Shown: in pieces, positions 6,968 to 14,331 of the stretch
How positions within the stretch are numbered: the first letter of the stretch is position 1
Layout: each line of letters starts with the position of its first letter
Assembly: GCA_040081555.1 (NCBI GenBank)
Contig: JBEBGG010000057.1
Coordinates: forward strand, 1-21,738
From: CADEEX01 sp040081555
GTDB lineage: Bacteria > Acidobacteriota > Vicinamibacteria > Vicinamibacterales > CAVVIG01
Direction of reading: 5' to 3'
DNA: 21,738 nt
Notes under the pieces: model-generated
What the model saw: only the letters and a program-made list of their open reading frames with translations
Told to the model about the DNA's origin: nothing
The model's database searches: none
Translations under genes and position numbers: made by a program

Positions 6968-7774
6968 TCAACTCGCAGGTGTATTGTTCCGAAGCGTCAT
7001 GAGATGGCTTACGAGATCCCTCAGGTCGCTGTCGCTCAGTCGATCCGCACCAAAGGCCGGCATCGGCGAGCGAGGCTCCCTGACGATCTCCCGCACGCCG
7101 GTCTTCGAGAGGCCCTGAATCCGTTCGCTGACGTCCAGAATCTGAATCGAGAACGCGTCTTCGTTCTTGACGACGCCGCGAATTCTCCGGCCGTCGTTGA
7201 GCACGACGCTCACCGGGCGGAAGCCCGGAACATGAGACTTGTTCGGATCGCGCACCTTCGCCATCAAGGCAGTCGCCGATCGCATTGACCCCACTCGCGA
7301 GAGGTCCGGCCCGAGGGCGCCCCCTACACCGTTCACACGATGGCATCCCGTGCAGGATGTTCGGAAGATTCGGGCGCCGTTCTCAGCGTTGCCTCGAATA
7401 GGCTCCGACGCACCGGCCTGCGACAGACTGCGAAGATGGGCCAGAATTTCCCAGACTTGGGAATCCGCCGTCTGATCGGAGCCGAACCGCGGCATGTCGG
7501 TGCCCTGTCCCGTGCGAACGACGCGGAAGAATCGATCTTCGGTGGTCCCGGCCGCGAGAACGGCCGTGAGATCGGGGCCACTGACGCCCTTGGCGTCAAG
7601 GCCGTGGCAGCCGGAGCAGCGGGCGCGGAAGAGCAACGAGCCGCGCTTGAGCGCCTCCGGATTACCGTCGAGGATGGCACGCCGTGCGTCCTGGGCCGCT
7701 GTGGTTCCGGCGCCGATGAGACCAAGCAGTAGGGCAAACGTCAGCTTCCAGGCGAGTTGCATGTGTCGTGACAC
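6968..7774 (-). CDS. diheme cytochrome c with planctomycete-type heme-binding domain
   Basis: A 268-residue exported protein. The signal peptide covers residues 1-28 (cleavage near TAAQ). Heme 1 is CSGCH (53-57) with likely Met94 as ligand (TDMPRFG). Heme 2 is CTGCH (141-145) with likely Met238 (SPMPAFG). Between heme 2 and its Met is a long insert (GPDLSRVG ... VVLNDGRRIRGVV) typical of the putative heme-binding domain family known from Planctomycetes. I chose GTG at 7774 because a GGAAGG site lies 4 nt upstream; ATG at 7762 is the alternative, while a longer reading to 7879 adds a non-signal-like leader. It is cotranscribed ahead of the PQQ dehydrogenase and is its natural electron acceptor (inference). 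Confidence 0.85.
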   Translation of the reverse strand: MSRHMQLAWKLTFALLLGLIGAGTTAAQDARRAILDGNPEALKRGSLLFRARCSGCHGLDAKGVSGPDLTAVLAAGTTEDRFFRVVRTGQGTDMPRFGSDQTADSQVWEILAHLRSLSQAGASEPIRGNAENGARIFRTSCTGCHRVNGVGGALGPDLSRVGSMRSATALMAKVRDPNKSHVPGFRPVSVVLNDGRRIRGVVKNEDAFSIQILDVSERIQGLSKTGVREIVREPRSPMPAFGADRLSDSDLRDLVSHLMTLRNNTPAS

Positions 7775-8146
7775 GTTTCCTTCCCGGTGCGGGTGGCAAG
7801 AACCCAGATGCCCAATGGGACGGCATCCAGTTCCCACACATTTGGCGGCAAGAAGATAACACAAGGGGGCACGCATCATCCAACAGCGTCAGAGACCGTG
7901 TGCTAACCTACCCCAGAGTGCCAACATCTGAGCCGCACCGCCAGGGCAGGAGGGTCGGATCGTGGAGATGTCCGCGCAGGTCAACGAACGTGTGATTCTC
8001 GCAGCCTGCACGCGGAAGTGTGCGATGAAGCGACGTTCTTGACTACCTCGAATCACACGTCCCATATTGACAAGAAGGCGGCCGCGGATCGTCCGGCCGG
8101 GCGCGGTCCAAGGCTGCCCCGGCACAGCTCTTGGCATCGGCGAAGC
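7775..8146. other. 372-bp divergent promoter region
   Basis: This region separates the minus-strand cytochrome/PQQ operon from the plus-strand M28 gene and holds no supported gene. Open frames extend the neighbours' starts into it, but they have no ribosome binding site and would bury the signal peptides. A small inverted repeat GTGTC-GT-GACAC at 7763-7774 overlaps the start region of the cytochrome gene. A promoter candidate for the peptidase is listed separately. Confidence 0.5.
8039..8068 (+). promoter_or_regulatory. candidate sigma70-type promoter for the M28 gene
   Basis: TTGACT (8039-8044), a 5 of 6 match to the -35 consensus, is followed after 18 bp by CATATT (8063-8068), a 4 of 6 match to the -10. 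The leader would be about 70 nt, which fits a start at 8147 and not the upstream in-frame ATG at 8018. Confidence 0.4.
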
Positions 8147-9757
8147 ATGCCGATCCGAACCGCCGTGCTCTCGGCCGTTGTCCTGACGCTGACGGCGGTG
8201 TCTGGGGGCCGGGTGGTTCCCCAGGCGCAGGCGCAGGCCGTCCATCCGGACACGGGGGCTCTCGCCCGGATCGCCGCGGAGGCCCGCGCGGGATCGCGGC
8301 TGATGGAGACAGCTGGCTACCTCACCGATATCTACGGACCCCGCCTGACCGGGTCGCCCCACCTCAGAGCCGCCGGAACGTTCGTGGTCGAGCAGTTGAA
8401 GAAATGGGGTATCACGTCGGCGCGCTTCGAACGCTGGGGGCCGTTCGGACCCGGCTGGACGACGGATCGCTTCGTTGCCCTCGTCGCCAGCCCCTCACCC
8501 TATCCGCTGCTCGCGTTCCCGAAAGCCTGGACTCCGGGCACCGGTGGTTCGGTGGTGGCCAACGCCGTTCTGGCCGTCATCGAGAACGAGCGCGACTTCG
8601 ATACCTATCGTGGCACGCTCAAGGGCGCGATCGTGCTGACGGCGCCTGTCCGGCCGAACGCGCTTCCGGCGCCCAGACGAGGCGACCCGCGCTACTCCGC
8701 TGAAGAGCTTCGCGCGCTCACCGAGCCTGCCCCAGCGCCTGCCGCGTCATCAGGTGAAGCCGTACGCGCCGGACTTGAGTTCGCGCGAAAGCGGATGGAG
8801 TTCTACGTCAACGAAGGAGTCATCGCACTGCTCGAACCGGGCGGGTACGACGGAGCCGTGTTTGTCGGTGACGGGCGTATGCGGGACGACGCGGCCTTCG
8901 CGGGGCAGGGCTTCTATCCGTGGCCCGACGCCGTTGCCTCGCAAGTCGTGGTATCGAGCGAGCAATACAATCGCATTGCGCGAACGCTTCAGTCGGGCAC
9001 TCCGGTCACAGTCGAATTGGACATCGCCAGCGACTATCATCCGGCCGAACCTGACTCGTTCAACATCGTCGCAGAACTGCCTGGTACGGACCTTTCCGGC
9101 GAAGTCGTGATGCTCGGCGCCCATTTCGACTCGGCGCATGCGGCAACGGGAGCCGCCGACGACGCCGCCGGCTGCGTTGTCATGCTCGAGGCGATGCGAA
9201 TCCTGCGTGCCTCGGGGCTCAAGACGCGCCGGACGATCCGACTGGCGTTGTGGACTGGAGCTGAGCAGGGCCACCTTGGCGCCAGGTTCTACGTCACCCA
9301 AAACTTCGCGGACCCAGCCAGTATGGAGCTGCGGCCGGACCACGCTCGGCTCTCGGCCTACTTCAACCTGGACCGGGGCGCTGGCGCGATACGTGGTCTT
9401 TATCTGCAGGGCAACACGGCCGCCGCTCCGATGCTTGAACGTTGGCTCGCGCCACTCAAGCCACTGGGTGCCACAGCCCTCAGCCCCCGTTTCTCGATGG
9501 ACGGGGATCATCAGGCCTTCGATGCCGTCGGCCTGCCCGCTTTCGATTTCATCCAGGACCCTGGCGAATACGAGGCCCGCATTCGGCATTCCAACCTCGA
9601 CACCTTCGACCGGCTCAACGGCGATGTCCTCATTCAGAATGCTGTCCTGGTCGCCTTCCTGGCCTATGAGGCGGCCAATCAGAATGGCATGGTCCCCCGC
9701 AAACCCGTGCCGCCGCCGGACAAGGCTGCCGCGGGACCGTGGTCTCCTGGCCGCTGA
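8147..9757 (+). CDS. M28-family metallopeptidase homologue, general-base Glu missing
   Basis: A 536-residue exported protein with a signal peptide (1-31, ending QAQAQA). Residues about 35-300 hold the N-terminal helical part and a protease-associated-type insert (YGPRLTGSP at 64-71; WGPFGPGW at 97-104). The M28 zinc domain follows: His326 (GAHFDS), Asp339 (AADDAAG), Glu373, Asp409 (NLDR) and His455 (DHQAF) match the zinc ligands. The usual EEQG motif, first Glu general base and second Glu zinc ligand, reads Ala372-Glu373-Gln-Gly, so zinc binding may persist while peptidase activity is probably lost or changed. The start at 8147 is chosen because it opens directly onto the signal peptide; the frame extends to 8018 without a ribosome binding site. 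A membrane-anchored protein follows 39 nt later. Confidence 0.82.
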   Translation: MPIRTAVLSAVVLTLTAVSGGRVVPQAQAQAVHPDTGALARIAAEARAGSRLMETAGYLTDIYGPRLTGSPHLRAAGTFVVEQLKKWGITSARFERWGPFGPGWTTDRFVALVASPSPYPLLAFPKAWTPGTGGSVVANAVLAVIENERDFDTYRGTLKGAIVLTAPVRPNALPAPRRGDPRYSAEELRALTEPAPAPAASSGEAVRAGLEFARKRMEFYVNEGVIALLEPGGYDGAVFVGDGRMRDDAAFAGQGFYPWPDAVASQVVVSSEQYNRIARTLQSGTPVTVELDIASDYHPAEPDSFNIVAELPGTDLSGEVVMLGAHFDSAHAATGAADDAAGCVVMLEAMRILRASGLKTRRTIRLALWTGAEQGHLGARFYVTQNFADPASMELRPDHARLSAYFNLDRGAGAIRGLYLQGNTAAAPMLERWLAPLKPLGATALSPRFSMDGDHQAFDAVGLPAFDFIQDPGEYEARIRHSNLDTFDRLNGDVLIQNAVLVAFLAYEAANQNGMVPRKPVPPPDKAAAGPWSPGR

Positions 9758-9796
9758 GATGGATTCGGCGAGACGGGCCGGGCCGTCTTCAAGGCG

Positions 9797-10318
9797 ATGA
9801 TGCGGGTAGCGAGACCGGTCGCAGCGTTGCTCATCAGTCTGGCAATCGGAGTGGCCCTCATCCGATGGTCCCGTTTGCAGGACCGCTGGGTGCTCACACA
9901 ATTCGCCTCGCCCGGCGGCGGCACGGCGGTCGAATTGGCCGTCGACGCTGACGGCCCAATTCGGGGCTTTGTGCTGACGAGCACACCCAGGCTCTCAGTG
10001 CGATGCGCTGCGGGCGGTGCACTTAGCTACTCTGTAACGACTCGTCTTCCGGCCGCCGCCGAACCGGGCCCCGAACGGACGGTGCGGTACAGATTCGACG
10101 AGAGCGAACCCGTCTTGGCGGCATGGATGGAGTCGACAAATCGTCACACGCTCTCGGCACCCGCCGATGCCGTCCCAGCCCTGATCGATCGTCTCTCGGG
10201 CGCGACGCGCTTCGTGCTGACGTACATACCCTTCAACGCCGAGCCCGCGTCGGCGACGTTTAGCGTCAACGGTTTCCAGCGTCACTGGACCGAGGCGCTC
10301 GCGTTGTGCGGTTTGTGA
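9797..10318 (+). CDS. membrane-anchored periplasmic protein, VasI/TagO-like
   Basis: A 173-residue protein with one N-terminal hydrophobic segment (about 7-22) and a periplasmic remainder. The C-terminal half reads VRYRFDESEP, WMESTNRHTLS, RLSGATRFVLTYIPFN and ATFSVNGF before a terminal Cys171. This order (a binding or scaling segment, a W.xST element, a short helix, a 'PF' strand, then ATF) resembles the VasI/TagO-type accessory proteins of type VI secretion and related orphan periplasmic proteins. No secretion genes are nearby, so the role is unknown. Cys70 and Cys171 could form a disulfide. Two ATGs abut (9797, 9800); AAGG at 9790-9793 suits the second better. It follows the M28 gene by 39 nt. 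Confidence 0.65.
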   Translation: MMRVARPVAALLISLAIGVALIRWSRLQDRWVLTQFASPGGGTAVELAVDADGPIRGFVLTSTPRLSVRCAAGGALSYSVTTRLPAAAEPGPERTVRYRFDESEPVLAAWMESTNRHTLSAPADAVPALIDRLSGATRFVLTYIPFNAEPASATFSVNGFQRHWTEALALCGL

Positions 10319-10344
10319 GGGGAGCGGGTGCGAAGGCGAGGAAT

Positions 10345-10370
10345 CGGGCGGTCCCTCGCGGGACCGCCCG
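10345..10370. terminator. 11-bp perfect hairpin between convergent genes
   Basis: CGGGCGGTCCC (10345-10355) pairs with GGGACCGCCCG (10360-10370) across a TCGC loop. It lies 27 nt after the VasI-like stop (plus) and 11 nt after the DUF1552 stop (minus), so it probably ends both transcripts. There is no U-run. Confidence 0.65.
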
Positions 10371-10380
10371 GTCGATGAGG

Positions 10381-11733
10381 TTAGATCCCCGTGAGATAGT
10401 CGAGTTTGCCCGTGCTGTCGCCGAACTGGTCCATCGGCAGCCCGAGCTTATCGAGTAGCGCCACATACAGGTTCGTCAGCGGCGTGTCGTTCTTGTAGCG
10501 CAAGTGCTGGCCGCCCTTGAGCGTGCCGGCGCCACCGCCCACCACCACCATCGGCAGGTCCAGATGGAAATGGATATTGCCGTCGCTGATCCCCGACCCA
10601 TACACGAAAATCGAGTGGTCCAGCAGCGACCCGTCCCCGTCCGGTGTGTTCCGCAGCTTCTCCAAGAAGTAGGCGAAGTGCTCCATGTGGTAGGTGTTGA
10701 TCTTCGCCAGCTTCGCCAGCTTCGCCGGGTCGTTCTGGTGGTGCGAGCAGGCATGGTGCCCGTCCGGCACCCCGATCTCCGGATACGACCGCCCGCTCAC
10801 TTCCTTGCCGATCATGAACGTCCCCACCCGCGTCAGGTCCGTCTGATACGCCAGCGCCATCAGGTCGTACATCAACCGCGCATGCTCGTGGAACGTGTCG
10901 GGGATGCCCATCGGCTGCTCGACGACCGGCAGCTCCCGCGTGCTCTGCCGCTCGGCCGTCTGAATCCGGCGCTCCACGTCCCGCACCGCCTCCAGATACT
11001 CGTGCAGCTTCCCCTGGTCCCCGCCCCCCAGCGTCCGGTTCAACGACTTCACTTCCTCGGTCACAAAGTCCAGAATGCTCCGGTCCTCCGCGAGCCGCGC
11101 CTGCCGGGTCGCCGCATCCGTGCTGGAACTCGCCCCGAACATCCGTTCGAACACCGCCCGCGGGTTGTTCTCCATCGGCAACGGCGTCGTCGGCGTCCGC
11201 CACGAAATCGTGTTCGCATACGCACAGCTATAGCCGGCGTCGCAGGCGCCCAACACCTCCACCGAGTCCAGCGCCAGTTCCAGCGACGCCAGCTGCGTCT
11301 CCTTCCCCAAGTGCTGCGCCGCCAACTGGTCCAGCGACACCCCGGCCCGGATGTCCGGCCCTTCCGTCTTCTTCACCCGCACGCCCGTCAACCACGTTGA
11401 CGCCGCCCGCGCATGGTCGCCAATCCCCTCACCCGGGGCCGGCACCGCCACCTTGTCCGCCAGCCCGCTCAAGACAAACGTCTGGTCCCGGAACGGCGCC
11501 AGCGGCTCAAGAATCGGCGACATCCCGAACCCCGACCCTTCGGTCTTCGGCGTCCACATCCGCATTTCGACGCCGTTGGGCACATACACCGCCCCGAACC
11601 GCCGCGCGGCCGCCGTCGTCCGCGCCGCCGCAAACGCCGGCACCATCCCGTCCAGTAGCGGCAACGCCACCGACACGCCCAGTCCGCGCAAGAACGTCCG
11701 CCGATGCAGGTGCTTCTTTGTAATTAGTCCCAT
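10381..11733 (-). CDS. DUF1552 protein with Tat signal
   Basis: A 450-residue exported protein of the DUF1552 family, whose function is not established. A twin-arginine signal is clear: HRRTFLRGLG (10-19) followed by a hydrophobic stretch and AFAAA (33-37). Tat export means it folds, perhaps with a cofactor, before secretion. The C-terminal part holds YGSGISDGNIHFHLDLP and VVVGGGAGTLKGG, conserved-looking His/Gly motifs that resemble the end of DUF1501 (alkaline-phosphatase-like) proteins. A 9-nt tandem repeat at 10702-10727 encodes KLAKLAK. It starts 1 nt after the stop of the DUF1592 gene and is surely coupled to it; I know these two families as habitual neighbours. It is markedly richer in GC than that neighbour. 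Confidence 0.88.
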   Translation of the reverse strand: MGLITKKHLHRRTFLRGLGVSVALPLLDGMVPAFAAARTTAAARRFGAVYVPNGVEMRMWTPKTEGSGFGMSPILEPLAPFRDQTFVLSGLADKVAVPAPGEGIGDHARAASTWLTGVRVKKTEGPDIRAGVSLDQLAAQHLGKETQLASLELALDSVEVLGACDAGYSCAYANTISWRTPTTPLPMENNPRAVFERMFGASSSTDAATRQARLAEDRSILDFVTEEVKSLNRTLGGGDQGKLHEYLEAVRDVERRIQTAERQSTRELPVVEQPMGIPDTFHEHARLMYDLMALAYQTDLTRVGTFMIGKEVSGRSYPEIGVPDGHHACSHHQNDPAKLAKLAKINTYHMEHFAYFLEKLRNTPDGDGSLLDHSIFVYGSGISDGNIHFHLDLPMVVVGGGAGTLKGGQHLRYKNDTPLTNLYVALLDKLGLPMDQFGDSTGKLDYLTGI

Positions 11734-11734
11734 G

Positions 11735-14287
11735 CTACTGCGCCCTACCCTTCATTGACGAGTCCACCGGCACCGCTGCCACCGACGACGCTGCCGCGCC
11801 GCTCGCGCTTGGCATGCGCATCTGAAACGGCTTGCTGCTAACGATTCCCATGATCAACGACGACCAGCGGTAGTCGGACATCTTGGCATCCCGGACGATC
11901 TTCCTGATCACCGGCCGGTCATAGTAATCCAACCCGCGACCCAAGCCGTAGGTCATCAACTTCTCGGTGAGGTTCGCTACGAAATCCCCACTCCGACCGA
12001 GCAGCGCCGTCCTGAATTCGACAGGGCCATTGAACTTCGTGCCGTCTGGCAGCGTGCCGGACGAATCAATCGCTGTCTTGGCCTCGGCGTCGTCGGTGCG
12101 CCACTTGCCGATGGCATCGAAGTTCTCGAGGGCGAATCCGAGCGGGTCCATCTGCGAATGGCAGCTGGAACATACCGGGTTCTTCCGATGTTGCTCCAGA
12201 CGCGCTCGCACCGTAGTCGCCACCACTCCCTCGCCGTTTTCCCGGAGCGCCGGAACGTTCGGCGGCGGAGGCGGTGGCGCGAAGCCGAGCAGATTGTCGA
12301 GGAGCCACTTGCCGCGCACTACCGGCGACGTCCGATTCGGATAGGACGTGACCGTGAGGACGCTTCCCTGGCCCAACAGACCGGCGCGCCTCTTGTCCGG
12401 GTAGGCAACCCGTCGGAAGTGGCTGCCGTAGACATTCGGAATGTCGTAGTGCCGAGCGAGCCGCTCATTCACGAACGTGTAGTCGGCCGTCAGCAGATCC
12501 AGAACGCTGCGATCGGTCTGCATCTGATCCTGCAGGAACATTTCCGTCTCGCGTTGGAACGCGACTCGCAGGTTGTCATCGAAGTCGAAGAACAGGTCAG
12601 CATTCGGGGCCGCGGTGCGAAGGTTGCGCAGGTACAGCCACTGGCCGCCGAAGTTGCTGACGAATGCGGACGCGCGGGAATCAGCGAGCAGCCGCTTCAC
12701 CTGCTGCTCAAGTACCGTCGGATTCTTCAGCCGACCCTGTTCCGCCACGTTCAACAGTTCATCGTCCGGGATGCTGCTCCACAGGAAGAAGGAGAGCCGC
12801 GAGGCGAGGGCGAAGTCGCTCAGCCGATACGCCGCTCCCGCGGACGCGCTGGTCGGATCCTGCTCGATGCGGAACAGAAATTTCGGCGAAACCAGCAATG
12901 CCTCGACGCCCCGCTGGATGCCTTTCTCGAAGTCGCCCTTCTCTCGTCCGGCCTGATAGACCTTGACCAGGGGCTGCACGTCTGCATCGGTCACCGAACG
13001 ACGATACGCACGCCGGGCCAACCCGGACATGATGCGCGTGGCGCACGCCTGCTCGTCCTTCATCGACGACGGCTTGCACACGAAGATGCGCTTGCGGCTT
13101 TCGGTTTCCTTCGGCACCTTCCCGTCGTAGGGACCGATGACCTGGATGCTGCTGACCGCCGCGTCGATCGGATTGAGCTGGTAGGCGAAGGAATTCGGCG
13201 GCGGATCTGACGGCCGCGCATCCCGGGGCACCAACTGATCAGCCGCGCCAACGAACGTGATGGTGACGAGGTGCGATCCGGCCGTCACCGGAATGCGGAC
13301 TTCCGGCAGCCCCTTCCCAGAACCCATGCCGGCCTTTCCCGCATCGATCGTCATCTGCTTCACGAGGACCTGGTCGATTCGAACTTCCATGTCGTGAACG
13401 CCGCGAATCTGCGCCCCGTCCAGGTTGCGCGAAAGGTCGACCTTGATGACGTACTCGGCATCCAGCGGGAACGGGTGCTGTATTGCCATACCGCCCCGCG
13501 ATCCGAACGGCAGATCCTCACTCAAGCGGTCGTTCTGCAACAGCAGCGGCGACGTCTTGTAGGTGGTGGTTCCTGGCTTCAGCGTCGGATCGCCGATCGC
13601 CTGTCGACTGATCTTGGTCGCCGCGAGCATATAGCGCTCGAGCAGTCCAGGTGATACCGACAGCACGTCTCCGATGTTGTCAAAGCCATAGCCGGAGTCA
13701 TCGGTCGGCAGCATCGCACGGCCGTCAATCTGAACGGCCAGCAAGTCCCGCACCGCGTTGGTGTACTCTGCGCGATTCAACCGGTGGATGGGTGCCGGGC
13801 GTCCCACGTTCGGCTTGGCGGCCGCCAAGCGGTCGAGCCCGCCCTCAAGGTTCTCCATCCAGGCCTGAAACGTCTGCGCGTCGGGCCGCGGCAAGCCGGC
13901 CGGAGGCATCGAGCCGCTGCGAACTTTCCGCACCACCTTTTCCCACACCGCGGGGTCCTGGCTGACGTCGTCGATGTTGAGACGGTCGAGCATCACCGGA
14001 GCACCGGCGGGCGTGGGACGACGCTCGTTGTGACACCCGACGCAGTAGCGGTTGACAAGTGCGCGCGCCGGTGTCGGAGTGCCTGCTGCCTGCGCCCCCC
14101 CGCCGGTCTGTGGCGACCACGCGGCCGGCGATGCCGGAACCGCGGCCTGAGCATGCATCACGACGGGCTGAGCCGTGATTGCCGTGGGTCCAGGATTCTT
14201 CTTCAACATGGCCGGGTTCGGGTCGGCCGCAACGAGCACCACCCACCCGAGGACTACCGCCATTACCGCTAGCGACATCTTCTTCAC
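11735..14287 (-). CDS. DUF1592/DUF1588/DUF1585/DUF1587/DUF1595 cytochrome-type protein
   Basis: An 850-residue exported protein with the full planctomycete-type multidomain order: signal peptide (1-21), a low-complexity Pro/Ala linker, a cytochrome c domain with CVGCH (82-86) and SMPP (126-129), DUF1587 (about 165-230, HRLNRAEYTNAVRDLL), a carbohydrate-binding-like beta region (about 265-385), DUF1595 (about 412-475), DUF1592 (about 486-612), DUF1588 (about 626-727, with a PPPPPP run at 671-676 and CSSCH at 706-710) and DUF1585 (about 745-818). Two CxxCH motifs imply two c-type hemes. The biochemical function of the family is unknown. The GTG start at 14287 has GAGG at 14296-14299. The gene sits between the ankyrin gene (44 nt) and DUF1552 (1 nt). 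Confidence 0.9.
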   Translation of the reverse strand: MKKMSLAVMAVVLGWVVLVAADPNPAMLKKNPGPTAITAQPVVMHAQAAVPASPAAWSPQTGGGAQAAGTPTPARALVNRYCVGCHNERRPTPAGAPVMLDRLNIDDVSQDPAVWEKVVRKVRSGSMPPAGLPRPDAQTFQAWMENLEGGLDRLAAAKPNVGRPAPIHRLNRAEYTNAVRDLLAVQIDGRAMLPTDDSGYGFDNIGDVLSVSPGLLERYMLAATKISRQAIGDPTLKPGTTTYKTSPLLLQNDRLSEDLPFGSRGGMAIQHPFPLDAEYVIKVDLSRNLDGAQIRGVHDMEVRIDQVLVKQMTIDAGKAGMGSGKGLPEVRIPVTAGSHLVTITFVGAADQLVPRDARPSDPPPNSFAYQLNPIDAAVSSIQVIGPYDGKVPKETESRKRIFVCKPSSMKDEQACATRIMSGLARRAYRRSVTDADVQPLVKVYQAGREKGDFEKGIQRGVEALLVSPKFLFRIEQDPTSASAGAAYRLSDFALASRLSFFLWSSIPDDELLNVAEQGRLKNPTVLEQQVKRLLADSRASAFVSNFGGQWLYLRNLRTAAPNADLFFDFDDNLRVAFQRETEMFLQDQMQTDRSVLDLLTADYTFVNERLARHYDIPNVYGSHFRRVAYPDKRRAGLLGQGSVLTVTSYPNRTSPVVRGKWLLDNLLGFAPPPPPPNVPALRENGEGVVATTVRARLEQHRKNPVCSSCHSQMDPLGFALENFDAIGKWRTDDAEAKTAIDSSGTLPDGTKFNGPVEFRTALLGRSGDFVANLTEKLMTYGLGRGLDYYDRPVIRKIVRDAKMSDYRWSSLIMGIVSSKPFQMRMPSASGAAASSVAAVPVDSSMKGRAQ

Positions 14288-14331
14288 GCCAGTTACCTCT
14301 TTCAGGAATCTACCCTGCCAGCTTGGTGTGC

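Noticed and set aside
8018..8146. Longer N-terminus for the M28 protein
   Set aside because: It would place 43 polar residues before a clear signal peptide, and the region holds a better promoter candidate. Similar extensions for the ankyrin (to 16068), lipoprotein-like (to 18132) and cytochrome (to 21568) genes were rejected for the same reason.
8750..9901. 383-codon minus-strand frame opposite the M28 gene
   Set aside because: It is antisense to a protein with clear zinc ligands and crosses into the next gene; no ribosome binding site or motif.
10504..11400. 298-codon plus-strand frame opposite DUF1552
   Set aside because: It is a mirror of a very GC-rich gene: His/Arg/Val-rich and repetitive with no fold signal, while the minus-strand protein has a Tat signal and family motifs.
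12158..13210. 350-codon plus-strand frame opposite DUF1592
   Set aside because: Antisense to recognised DUF1592/DUF1595 domains and Arg-rich.
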